A stretch of 64,000 nucleotides of DNA from Longimicrobiales bacterium (GTDB taxonomy: Bacteria; Gemmatimonadota; Gemmatimonadetes; Longimicrobiales; Gaopeijiaceae), in NCBI GenBank assembly GCA_958295645.1, contig OY282361.1:2818501-2882500 (forward strand). The letters are read 5' to 3'. The notes beneath the pieces were generated by a model. It was not told the DNA's origin, did no database searches, and saw only the letters and a list, made by a program, of their open reading frames with translations. Numbering within the stretch: the stretch's first letter is position 1; each line of letters starts with the position of its first letter. Shown here piece after piece: positions 27,180-35,135 of this stretch. A program made the position numbers and the translations under genes.

Positions 27180-29660
27180 ATGACCAACGTATTCGCTGGA
27201 TTGACGGCCGTGGCCGCGCTTGCGGGCGCCCCGGCGACCCCAGGCGGCAAGGCGCTTCCCGACGACCCGCCCTCGCCCGCGCTCGGCTTGGCGCAGGAGG
27301 CGCAGCTCCAGGCCTCCAGCGCCAGACCCCGCCCGCATCCCGCCCGTCCCGACCCCGTGGTCTACGACGGCGCCGCCGGCCAGCTCGCGGTTCCCAGCCC
27401 TTGGGTCGCCGAGGCAGGCATCGACGTCGACGGCGCGCTGGACGAAGCCGCCTGGGCGAGCGCCCCGCTGCTGACCGGCTTCACCCAGTTCGATCCCGTC
27501 GAAGGCGTGCCCGCCACGCAGCGCACCGAAGCGAGAATCCTTGTCACGGACGACGCCATCTACTTCGGCGTCAAAGCGTACGACGACGTGCCCGGCGGCG
27601 TCCGGGCCACGCTGGGCGACCGCGACTCCTTCGCGCGCTCGGACGACTACGTGCGCATCGTCCTCGACACCTTCGACGACCGCAGGCGCGGCTACGTCGT
27701 CATGGCCAACCCCTACGGCGTCCAGCAGGACGGGCTCTGGGTGGTCGGCGGGGGCGGACGGCGCCGCTTCGGTCCCCCCATCGACTGGAATCCCGACTTC
27801 GTCTGGGACTCGGACGGACGGATGTTCGACGGGGGCTACTCGGTGGAGATCCGCCTGCCGTTCAAGAGCATTCGCTTCCCCGACGCGCCCATGCAGGACT
27901 GGGGACTGCAGATCGAGCGCCGGATTGCGCGAAACGGCTATTCCGAGTCGTGGGCGCCCGTGACCGCCAACACGTCCAACCGGATGGAGCAGTTCGGCAG
28001 CCTTACGGGTCTCGAGGACTTGGACCCGGGCCTCTTTCTGGAGATCAACCCGGTGCAGACGGTCACCAGCCAAGGGACGTTCGACGAAGACGCCGGCAAG
28101 CTCCAAAGGGGACCCGTCGTCGGCGACTTCGGCTTGAACGTGGCCTACGGCATCACCTCCAACCTCACGCTCGACGGCACGTTCAATCCCGACTTCTCCC
28201 AAGTCGAGGCGGATGCGGGCCAGATCGCCGTGAACGAACGCTTCGCCCTGTTTCTGCGGGAGAAGCGGCCGTTCTTCCTGGAGGGGGCCGAAGTCTTCAG
28301 CCTGCCGCAGCAGCTCGTCTACACGCGGTCGATCGTGAACCCGGTGGGCGGCGCCAAGGTGACGGGCAAGATCGGCGGCTACACGGTGGGCTACATGGGC
28401 GCGGTCGACGAAGTGGGCGACCCCGCGGGCGGAGACGGCGAGGCCCATCCGGTCGTCAACATCGTGCGCCTGCGCAGAGATGTCGGGAGCAACTCGAACG
28501 CGGGCTTGGTCTACACCGACCGGACCTACGGGACGGACCGCTACAATCGCGTGGCGGGGATGGACGGGCGGTTCGAGCTCACGCCGCGCTACACGCTGAC
28601 GGTGCTGGCGGCGGCCAGCCGTACGGCCGAAGGCGGCTCGGAAGTCACGGGCGGCTCGCTTGCCTCCGCGAGGCTGGAGCGCTCGGGGCGCACCTTCGAG
28701 TTCAACGCGGCAATCGAGGACGCGGGGGACGACTTCGTCGCGGGCAGCGGCTTCATCCGCCGGACGGGCGTCACGCAGGTCAGTTCGCGCCTCAACTACA
28801 ACTTCCGGGGACGACCCGGCGACGCGGTGGAACGCTGGGGGCCCAGCTTGGAGGTCGAAGGGCTCTGGGACCACGACGACTTCTGGCGCGGCCGGGGCGT
28901 GAAGGAGGCGCGGATTCAGCTCGGCGGCAGCGCTTCCTTTCGGGGCAACATCACGATGTGGGCCAACTACAGCCGCCGCTACTTCGAGTTCGGCCAGGGC
29001 GAGTACGACGGGCTCGTGTTCGCCGGGCCGGATGGTTCGGCTCTGCCGTTCTTCCCCGACCAATCCCGCTTCCAAGGACTTCAGTCGGGCACGTTCTTCA
29101 TGTGGATCAACGCGTTCGACCGAGCGCGGGGAAACATCCGCGCGACATGGTCGGAGACGCCGCTCTTCGAGTTCGTCACGGACACGCCGGCCGACGTGGC
29201 CCACTCCTGGTCCGGCGAGGTCAGCTTGAACGTCTTTCCGACTACGCGGATGCGCGGCGAGATCGGCGTTCGGCACACCACCTTGCGCCGCAAGCGGGAC
29301 GGATCGCTCTACTCGCGGGCCACGATCCCGCGCCTGCGCGTCCAGTACCAGTTCACGCGGGCGCTGTTCCTGCGCACCATCGCGGAGTACGGCAGCCAGC
29401 GCAGGAATCCGCTGCTGACGCCGGACGGAGGCGCTCGCTTGTCGTACTGCTCCAGCGCCGAAGACTGCAGCCAACTCGGCGGATCGGAGTCCTACGACTT
29501 CTCGGTGGAGGCGTTGCTGGGATACGAGCCGACCCCCGGAACCGTCTTCTTCCTCGGCTACACTCGGTTGATGGAAGACGTGGCGGCGTTTCGCTTTCGC
29601 GATGTGCGGCCGGAGGCGGATGGCGTGTTCGTGAAGATGTCGTATAGGTTCAGGAGATAG
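27180..29660 (+). CDS. DUF5916 barrel with N-terminal CBM9-like domain
   Basis: This 826-residue secreted protein has a signal peptide, then a carbohydrate-binding family-9-like domain at about 75-255. That domain opens AGIDVDGALDEAAWASAPLL and contains FDDRRRGYVVMANPYGVQQD. The remaining 550 residues form a DUF5916 outer-membrane barrel with the typical segment ERFALFLREKRPFFLEGAEVF. It ends in the strand GVFVKMSYRFRR. Such proteins are common in Gemmatimonadota and Bacteroidota, with binding or hydrolytic roles suspected but not shown. It is divergent from the zinc-ribbon/PorV pair, with about 115 bases between starts. Confidence 0.85.
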   Translation: MTNVFAGLTAVAALAGAPATPGGKALPDDPPSPALGLAQEAQLQASSARPRPHPARPDPVVYDGAAGQLAVPSPWVAEAGIDVDGALDEAAWASAPLLTGFTQFDPVEGVPATQRTEARILVTDDAIYFGVKAYDDVPGGVRATLGDRDSFARSDDYVRIVLDTFDDRRRGYVVMANPYGVQQDGLWVVGGGGRRRFGPPIDWNPDFVWDSDGRMFDGGYSVEIRLPFKSIRFPDAPMQDWGLQIERRIARNGYSESWAPVTANTSNRMEQFGSLTGLEDLDPGLFLEINPVQTVTSQGTFDEDAGKLQRGPVVGDFGLNVAYGITSNLTLDGTFNPDFSQVEADAGQIAVNERFALFLREKRPFFLEGAEVFSLPQQLVYTRSIVNPVGGAKVTGKIGGYTVGYMGAVDEVGDPAGGDGEAHPVVNIVRLRRDVGSNSNAGLVYTDRTYGTDRYNRVAGMDGRFELTPRYTLTVLAAASRTAEGGSEVTGGSLASARLERSGRTFEFNAAIEDAGDDFVAGSGFIRRTGVTQVSSRLNYNFRGRPGDAVERWGPSLEVEGLWDHDDFWRGRGVKEARIQLGGSASFRGNITMWANYSRRYFEFGQGEYDGLVFAGPDGSALPFFPDQSRFQGLQSGTFFMWINAFDRARGNIRATWSETPLFEFVTDTPADVAHSWSGEVSLNVFPTTRMRGEIGVRHTTLRRKRDGSLYSRATIPRLRVQYQFTRALFLRTIAEYGSQRRNPLLTPDGGARLSYCSSAEDCSQLGGSESYDFSVEALLGYEPTPGTVFFLGYTRLMEDVAAFRFRDVRPEADGVFVKMSYRFRR

Positions 29661-29683
29661 GGCGGCGTAGGGAGACGTGCCGC

Positions 29684-29713
29684 CTGCGCGAGGGGGCGTG
29701 CCCTCGTGCAGGA
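29684..29713 (+). terminator. Strong hairpin after the DUF5916 gene
   Basis: CCTGCGCGAGGG and CCCTCGTGCAGG pair over 12 positions with one G-T wobble around a GGCGTG loop. It begins 23 bases after the stop at 29660. No run of T follows, so it would be a T-less terminator or an mRNA 3' protective structure rather than a textbook intrinsic terminator. Confidence 0.5.
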
Positions 29714-29862
29714 GACGGGCGGCGTCGAGGGAGGCCGCCGGGACGTGCCGCGAAACGCAAGCCGAGCGGGAGCCGTATTATGTTGGCGTGGCCCGTGCGC
29801 CGGGGCCGGGAGGCCGCCGGGGGTCCAACTAGTCGAAGGAACGAACAACCAAGGAGTCGAAA

Positions 29863-30081
29863 ATGCAGGCCATGAGAGCTCTTGCCGTTACCGCTGCCGC
29901 CGGTTTCGCCGGAATCTTCGTGCTGAAGCTGCTGGCCTCGGTGCTGATGCCGGTGCTGGGCGTGTTCTTCGGGTTCGCCATGATGGCGCTCAAGATCGGA
30001 TTGATCGCGATGCTGGCGCTGTTCGCGTACCGGATGTACCGGAGGTGCAGGAACGGCGCCTGCGGAGAAGCCGCGGTCTGA
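29863..30081 (+). CDS. Small two-segment membrane protein
   Basis: This 72-residue protein has two hydrophobic stretches: about 6-30 (LAVTAAAGFAGIFVLKLLAS) and about 32-56. A basic RMYRRCRNGAC end follows, placing the C-terminus in the cytoplasm. AAGGAG precedes ATG 29863 at good spacing. A TATTAT box at 29776-29781 could be part of its promoter. I do not recognise the family. Its two cysteines lie in the C-terminal tail. Confidence 0.65.
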   Translation: MQAMRALAVTAAAGFAGIFVLKLLASVLMPVLGVFFGFAMMALKIGLIAMLALFAYRMYRRCRNGACGEAAV

Positions 30082-30167
30082 CGCCCTAGGGGGGAGCGGC
30101 GCGGCGACGGCGCGACGCAGCCTCGCCGGAGGGCAGCCGCGGTGGTCGGTCGGTTGCCGCGGTCGGG

Positions 30168-31925
30168 TCAGTTGCGTGGTCGGCGGGCTGGCGGCCCCTG
30201 TCCAGGACGTGCTCCCTTGCGGGGTCCTCCCTTTCCGCCACCGCGTCCGTCGCCGTCGCGTCCTCTCCCGCCTTCGCGCGGCGCGCGGCGGTCCCCGCGT
30301 CCTCTGGCGTCCCCGCGTCCTCTCGCGTCCCCATGCCCTCTCGCGTCTCCGCGTCCTCTCGCGTCCCCACGCCTTGGCGGTCCCGGGCCGGGGCGATCCT
30401 GTCGGCGTCCCTTTGGGGGTCCCGAGTCGCGCGGGCGGTCGTAGTCCACGCGCAGACTGCGTTCGCCCAGGGTGGTGCCGTTCAGGGCCTTGATCACCTT
30501 CTTGGCCTCCTCCGCCGCCACCTCGACGACGGAGTGGGACTCGCGAACCTCGATCTTGCCGATCCGGTTTCCCGCGATGTCCGCTTGGCTGGCGATGGCG
30601 CCGACGAGTTCGCGCGGACCGACCGAGTCCCGCTCTCCGGCCGACACGAACAGCCTGATCCAAGCCACGGGCGCCGCCGCGTCGGCCTGCGTCTCTCTCT
30701 CGGCGGCCTTCTCGCGGTCCAGTAGGGCCAGCGCTCCGGCGGCCAGCTCGGCAGCGGTGAACCTGTCCAGCAAAGACTCGACCAGAAGCGAATAGGGCAG
30801 CGCTTCCGGAGCGGCGGCGGCCGCGGCGACCCGCTCGGCCAACTCGTCGAGCTGCTGCGACACGCGAGGCGGCCGTTCGGGGCGCGCCTGCTTCACCGCG
30901 AATCCCGCCTGTGCCGCCGCCGACTGCAGATGGCGCAGCTCCCTGGGCGCGGCCACCGTCCAGGCGGCTCCGCCCGCCCCGTGCCGGGCAGCCAGGACCT
31001 CCGCCCCCGCGGGCACGGCGGACGAAAACGTCGCCACTTCGCCGGCGCCGGGAAGATCGTCGAGGACGGCCCGGGCCGCCTTCTCCTCCCCTGGGCAGAG
31101 CCACACGGGCGCGCTCGCGTCGCCGGGCGGGCCGGAGGCGTATCCGTGCAGGTCCAGAAAGTCCCCCAGATCGGCCGCTTGATCGGCCGAGGCGCAATAG
31201 ACGAGGATGTGGCGAACCGCCGCGGCGTCCTGGAGCAGCTCGGCCACCACGCCCAATGCGGCCTCGGCCAAGTCGCCGCCGGAGACGACGCAGTTCAGGG
31301 CACGCGCGGGGCGGGGGGCGTCCTCTTCGGAAGGCGGCGGCACGGTCGCCGCGCGGTGCGTGAACCGGCGGGCCAGCGACTGGAGGGGCGCACCGAACGG
31401 GAGGCCGAAGAAGATGCGCTGGCAGTCCTTGGAGAGGCTGGACAACAGCGTCTCCAGGTGGTCGCCCGGCGCGGTGGCGACCACGCCGTCGCCGTCGTGG
31501 AAGACCACCGCGCGCACCGCCTCGGTGGCCACGGTGCCGTCGAAGAGGGCCCGGACGCGGCTCGCCGGCACGAAGAGGAAGTCGGCCCGTTCCGGAAGGT
31601 TCCACGTCTGGGCCAGGGCGGCGGCGCGGAGTCCGGCAGCTTGGCAGAGACCGCCCAGAGAGCGCGCCAGAGAGGTCGCCTGCTCGCTGCCGGTGCAGAG
31701 GATCAAGCAGACGGGCGATCCGGCCCCGCCCTCCAGCCGGTCGACGAGCGGAGCGCCGTAGGCCACCAGCGCGCCCCCGCCGGGGCCGACCCGGCCGAGC
31801 AGGTGCCGGCCCCGCGCAATGACCGGGACGGCCGCCTCCTGGAACGGCGTCGGCGTCTCCACGCCCTCGGCCGCGAGAGCCGCCACCGTCTCCGGGCCGA
31901 GCCGGAGTTCGTCGAACGACGTCAC
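30168..31925 (-). CDS. Degenerate DEAD-box protein with DbpA RNA-binding domain and RGD-rich tail
   Basis: This 585-residue protein has the architecture of a DEAD-box RNA helicase of the DbpA/CsdA type but has lost its catalytic motifs. The Q motif survives (FDELRLG and then PTPFQEAAVPVIARGRHLLG). The Walker A position (about 44-52) reads GRVGPGGGAL instead of a GKT loop. The DEAD position (about 142-147) reads FHDGDG, and SAT is FGLPF. A second RecA-like domain covers about 205-345. The DbpA RNA-binding domain is intact at about 421-497 (WIRLFVSAGERDSVGPRELV to RVDY). The tail is a repeated Arg-Gly-Asp/Ala low-complexity RNA-binding region. It should bind RNA without ATP-driven unwinding. 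Confidence 0.8.
   Translation of the reverse strand: MTSFDELRLGPETVAALAAEGVETPTPFQEAAVPVIARGRHLLGRVGPGGGALVAYGAPLVDRLEGGAGSPVCLILCTGSEQATSLARSLGGLCQAAGLRAAALAQTWNLPERADFLFVPASRVRALFDGTVATEAVRAVVFHDGDGVVATAPGDHLETLLSSLSKDCQRIFFGLPFGAPLQSLARRFTHRAATVPPPSEEDAPRPARALNCVVSGGDLAEAALGVVAELLQDAAAVRHILVYCASADQAADLGDFLDLHGYASGPPGDASAPVWLCPGEEKAARAVLDDLPGAGEVATFSSAVPAGAEVLAARHGAGGAAWTVAAPRELRHLQSAAAQAGFAVKQARPERPPRVSQQLDELAERVAAAAAAPEALPYSLLVESLLDRFTAAELAAGALALLDREKAAERETQADAAAPVAWIRLFVSAGERDSVGPRELVGAIASQADIAGNRIGKIEVRESHSVVEVAAEEAKKVIKALNGTTLGERSLRVDYDRPRDSGPPKGRRQDRPGPGPPRRGDARGRGDARGHGDARGRGDARGRGDRRAPREGGRGRDGDGRGGGKGGPRKGARPGQGPPARRPRN
30297..30368. repeat. Four 18-base tandem repeats in the helicase-like tail
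   Basis: The unit GCGTCCTCTCGCGTCCCC (plus strand) occurs four times in a row with a few substitutions, at 30297, 30315, 30333 and 30351. In frame on the minus strand each unit encodes GDARGR. Copy number could change by slippage without breaking the frame, altering tail length. Confidence 0.75.
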
Positions 31926-31941
31926 TCGCCGCCGCCCGGCG

Positions 31942-32244
31942 TCAACTGGGGTCTCCGGCCCCGGGTCCGCCGACGTCTCCCGGTTCGTACGGAAGCAGGT
32001 TGAGGAAGCGCTGAATCTCGTAGTCCATGCGCGAGGTGCGGAGCCGATCCGTCTGGGCGACGACTTCCGTGTACGGACCGTGCCGGTGGGCCGTCAGGAC
32101 GACGGTGCCCTCGTCGCCGGCGTAGGTGGCCCCGTGCGCGGACGTGCGCGACCTCTTCAGTCCGATCAGCGCGGGGATGTGCTGCTCCGCGTGCTCCAGC
32201 ACCTCGCTCGGGCCGAGAGCCGTCTTCCGTTCGTATCCCGCCAT
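31942..32244 (-). CDS. Small conserved-looking protein of unknown function
   Basis: This 100-residue protein has no domain I recognise. It alternates beta-like segments (GATYAGDEGTVVLTAHRH, TEVVAQTDRL) with a helix at the start, and ends proline/glycine-rich. It has no signal peptide, so it should be cytoplasmic. ATG 32244 has a GAGGAGA site about ten bases upstream. It lies 16 bases upstream of the degenerate helicase gene on the same strand, so the two are likely co-transcribed. Confidence 0.6.
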   Translation of the reverse strand: MAGYERKTALGPSEVLEHAEQHIPALIGLKRSRTSAHGATYAGDEGTVVLTAHRHGPYTEVVAQTDRLRTSRMDYEIQRFLNLLPYEPGDVGGPGAGDPS

Positions 32245-32329
32245 GTTCCGTCTCGTCTCCTCTTCCGTCAGCGTCGCGTCGCGAGAAACGCCGCAAGCGC
32301 ACCGTGAAGCGTCGCGCCGGCCGCCGCCG

Positions 32330-32920
32330 CTAACCAGGTCGTCCCGCCGCCGCGTCTCGAATCCATCGCACAATTTCGCCCGGCGACCGAAAACCTTCCA
32401 GACGTCCCCCGTCCGCAACGAACGCCGGAACAGCCTCGACGCCCCGCTCGCCGGCCTCCGCCCGGTTGCTGGCCACGGCGTCCGTGAAGGCGTCCACGTC
32501 GAGCGCGGCCTTGGCTTCGGTGGCGTCCATCCCCTCGGCGCGGGCGATCGCGACCAACTGATCGATGCGGCCGATGTCCTTTCCTTCCACGAAGTGAGCT
32601 CGAAAGATCGCCCGTATCACGCGGGCATGGCAGTTCCTGGCCCGGGCCAGCTCCGTCATCTCGTGAGCCTTGCGCGTCCAAGGCGTCAGCAGCGGCGCGC
32701 GCATGGGAATCTCGAGCGCCTCCGCGTAGGCGGACATGCGGCTCTGATGCCGGCGCCAAGCTTCGTCCTCCGCTGCCAGGGGCGGCTCCGGGGGCGGACG
32801 AATCTCGAAGCCGCGCCAGTCCAGCGCCGCCTCCAGCCCTTCGCCGCCGACGACGCAGCTGGCCAAGTAGGAGCCCGGATCGACAAAGTCGTAGAAGATG
32901 GTCGGCCCGGTCGTGAACAT
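32330..32920 (-). CDS. DsbA-family thioredoxin-fold oxidoreductase / isomerase-like protein
   Basis: This 196-residue protein matches the DsbA/FrnE/2-hydroxychromene-2-carboxylate isomerase family. It begins TIFYDFVDPGSYLAS, then has a long helical insertion, and ends GVEAVPAFVADGGRLEGFRS with the cis-proline loop. The usual CPxC active site is replaced by DPGS, as in glutathione-dependent isomerase-type members. Disulfide exchange through a CxxC is therefore not expected. ATG 32920 or a TTG two codons earlier may be the start. It is cytoplasmic and divergent from the aminotransferase gene, with 109 bases between. Confidence 0.8.
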   Translation of the reverse strand: MFTTGPTIFYDFVDPGSYLASCVVGGEGLEAALDWRGFEIRPPPEPPLAAEDEAWRRHQSRMSAYAEALEIPMRAPLLTPWTRKAHEMTELARARNCHARVIRAIFRAHFVEGKDIGRIDQLVAIARAEGMDATEAKAALDVDAFTDAVASNRAEAGERGVEAVPAFVADGGRLEGFRSPGEIVRWIRDAAAGRPG

Positions 32921-33029
32921 GCCCAAAGTTGCGATTGCGGCCCGGACGGGGCAACGTCACGTCTTGTTCGGCGCGGCGCACCGGCCGCGACCAACCGCAC
33001 AGGAACCCAGCAAAGGCACAAGACGACCC

Positions 33030-34217
33030 ATGAACTACTCGCAGAACATCGCGAAGCTGCAACCCTCGGCGACGATCGCCGTAAGCACGCTGGCCAAGAA
33101 GCTCGCCGCCGAAGGGCGCGACATCATCAACCTCAGCGCCGGGGAGCCCGACTTCGACACGCCCGCGTGGATTTCCGAAGCCGCCACCGAAGGGATCGCG
33201 AAGGGCCGCACCCGGTACACCGCCTCTTCCGGGATGCCGGAACTGCGGCGTCTGGCCGCCGAGTACATGACCGAAGGAACTGCGCACGAGGCCGATCCGG
33301 CCCGCGTCGTGGTCTCCGCCGGCGCCAAGCAGTCCCTCTTCAACGCCTGCTTCTGCTTGTTCGGGCCGGGGGACGAAGTGCTGATCGGATCGCCGTACTG
33401 GACCTCGTACCCCGAGATGGTGACGCTGGCGCGAGCCGCACCGACCCCCGTCGCGGGCAACGAGAGCCGCCAGTTCCTGCTCACGCCCGCCGACCTGGAG
33501 CGCGCAGCGTCGCCTGCAGCCCGCGGACTCGTCATCTCGACGCCGTCCAACCCCACGGGCGCAGTCTACTCCACCGCGCAGCTGGCCGACCTGGCCGCCT
33601 GGGCCAAGGAAAGAGGCGTCACGCTGATCTGCGACGAGATCTACCGGGAGATCTACTTCGGCCCCGGCGCTCGCGCTCCCGGCGTGCTCGACCTCGACCC
33701 GGAGGCCGTCGGACACGTGGTGGCGGTCAACGGCATGTCGAAGGCCTTTGCGATGACCGGATGGCGCGTGGGCTTCTCGTACACGACGATCGAGCTCGCC
33801 ATGAAGATGGGCGCGCTTCAGAGTCACGTGTCGCTCAATGCGGCGACGCCTTCGCAGGTGGCTTCGGTGGAGGGACTTCGGCGGGCCCAGCCGGACGGCG
33901 GCGACCGGAAGAGGATGCTGGAGGCGTTTCGGAGGCGGCGGGACTTGGTGTCGCGGCTGTTCGACGAGTTGCTGCCCGGCTTCCCCTACGTCAAGCCGGA
34001 CGGGGCGTTCTACCTGTACTTCCGGGTGGACGCGGCCTTCGACGACGAGGTGAAGACGGCCGGTGCCTTGTGTTCGCGACTGCTCGAAGAGGCCGGCGTG
34101 GCCATCGTCCCGGGAGAGGCGTTCGGCGACGCGCGCTACGCCAGAATGAGCACGGCCTCCTCGGACGAGGACGTCGAGGCGGGCGTGCGGCGCATGGCGG
34201 CGACGCTGGCGAGCTGA
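33030..34217 (+). CDS. Class I/II pyridoxal-phosphate aminotransferase (aspartate-type)
   Basis: This 395-residue enzyme is a subgroup I-beta aspartate/prephenate-type aminotransferase. It has the N-terminal INLSAGEPDFDTP and the PLP contacts STPSNPTGAVYS and CDEIYREIYFG. The Schiff-base lysine is in NGMSKAFAMTGWRVGF. The conserved late DGAFYLYF stretch binds substrate carboxylate. It should transfer amino groups between aspartate or aromatic amino acids and 2-oxoglutarate. ATG 33030 is placed so that the protein opens in the family manner, NYSQNIAKLQPSATIAVS. Confidence 0.92.
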   Translation: MNYSQNIAKLQPSATIAVSTLAKKLAAEGRDIINLSAGEPDFDTPAWISEAATEGIAKGRTRYTASSGMPELRRLAAEYMTEGTAHEADPARVVVSAGAKQSLFNACFCLFGPGDEVLIGSPYWTSYPEMVTLARAAPTPVAGNESRQFLLTPADLERAASPAARGLVISTPSNPTGAVYSTAQLADLAAWAKERGVTLICDEIYREIYFGPGARAPGVLDLDPEAVGHVVAVNGMSKAFAMTGWRVGFSYTTIELAMKMGALQSHVSLNAATPSQVASVEGLRRAQPDGGDRKRMLEAFRRRRDLVSRLFDELLPGFPYVKPDGAFYLYFRVDAAFDDEVKTAGALCSRLLEEAGVAIVPGEAFGDARYARMSTASSDEDVEAGVRRMAATLAS

Positions 34218-34266
34218 GCGCGACGGCGCATGGCCGCTGTGGCCGAAGCGGCGGCGGCCTGCGGCG

Positions 34267-34932
34267 TCAGTCGAGAAGCGGAGCGACGATTTCGGCGAAG
34301 CGCGCGCGTCCCCGGTTCAGCCGGCTCCTGACCGATCCCAAGGGCCATCCCGTGATCTCGGAGATCTCTCGGTAGGTCTTGCCTTGCAGCTCCCGCAGAA
34401 CCAGCACGGACCGGTAGCGCTCGGGCAACTGCTGAAGCGCCTCCTGCACCTGCGCCTTGAGGGCGCGGCGGCGGTACAGGTCGTCCGGACGGCTCGTGGG
34501 GTCCTCGACTTCCAGCGGCCAAGCCGTGCCGTCGGATTGGTCGCACAGGTCGCTGGCCGTCCACTCGGGCTGGCGCGCCCGCCTTCTCAGCTCGTCCTTG
34601 GCCAAGTTGTTGGCAATGGAGTATATCCAGCTCGAGAACGCCCTCCGCTGGTCGAAGCGGCGGATGTGGCGATAGACGCGAAGGAAGGTGTCTTGCACCA
34701 AGTCCTCCGCGCGCTCTCTGTCGTCGATCATGCGGTTGAGGTAGTTCAGGATCTGCTTGTTGTAGCGGCGGTGCAGTTCGGCGAAGGCGCTCTCGTCCCC
34801 GCCGATGCAGCGCCTCACCAAGCCCAAGCTGCTCTCGTTGCCGGGTTCGGCGCGGCCGGCGCGGGGGCTGCCCAGGCCGGTGCCGGGACTGGCGTGCCCG
34901 TCCTCGATTCGAAGCGTTGCGACGTTGGCCAT
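34267..34932 (-). CDS. ECF-type RNA polymerase sigma factor (RpoE-like)
   Basis: This 221-residue sigma factor has region 2 at about 45-110 (FAELHRRYNKQILNYLNRMI, then EDLVQDTFLRVYRHI). Region 4 is at about 165-215 (LPERYRSVLVLRELQGKTY, then GWPLGSVRSRLNRGR). A 35-residue acidic, low-complexity N-terminus precedes region 2. AAGGA lies nine bases before ATG 34932. No anti-sigma gene follows, since the downstream gene converges, so its control is not evident here. It faces away from the aminotransferase and downstream of the M16 pair, 203 bases off. Confidence 0.92.
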   Translation of the reverse strand: MANVATLRIEDGHASPGTGLGSPRAGRAEPGNESSLGLVRRCIGGDESAFAELHRRYNKQILNYLNRMIDDRERAEDLVQDTFLRVYRHIRRFDQRRAFSSWIYSIANNLAKDELRRRARQPEWTASDLCDQSDGTAWPLEVEDPTSRPDDLYRRRALKAQVQEALQQLPERYRSVLVLRELQGKTYREISEITGWPLGSVRSRLNRGRARFAEIVAPLLD

Positions 34933-35135
34933 CTTCGTGTCCTTGTCGTGGTTTGCGACGCCGTTTGCGTTGCGCACGGTCGTCTGCCCCTGCATCCCTA
35001 GCATGAACCGTGCCAGCCACGATTCCCATGCCCAGGGCCGTTTACCGGGGTGGGACTGTCCTCCAGCGAGGACAGGCTGCGCCACAACCGGGAGACGGCA
35101 TCCGAGGAGCGCGCAGTCGGAGCCGGGGGCGGCCC

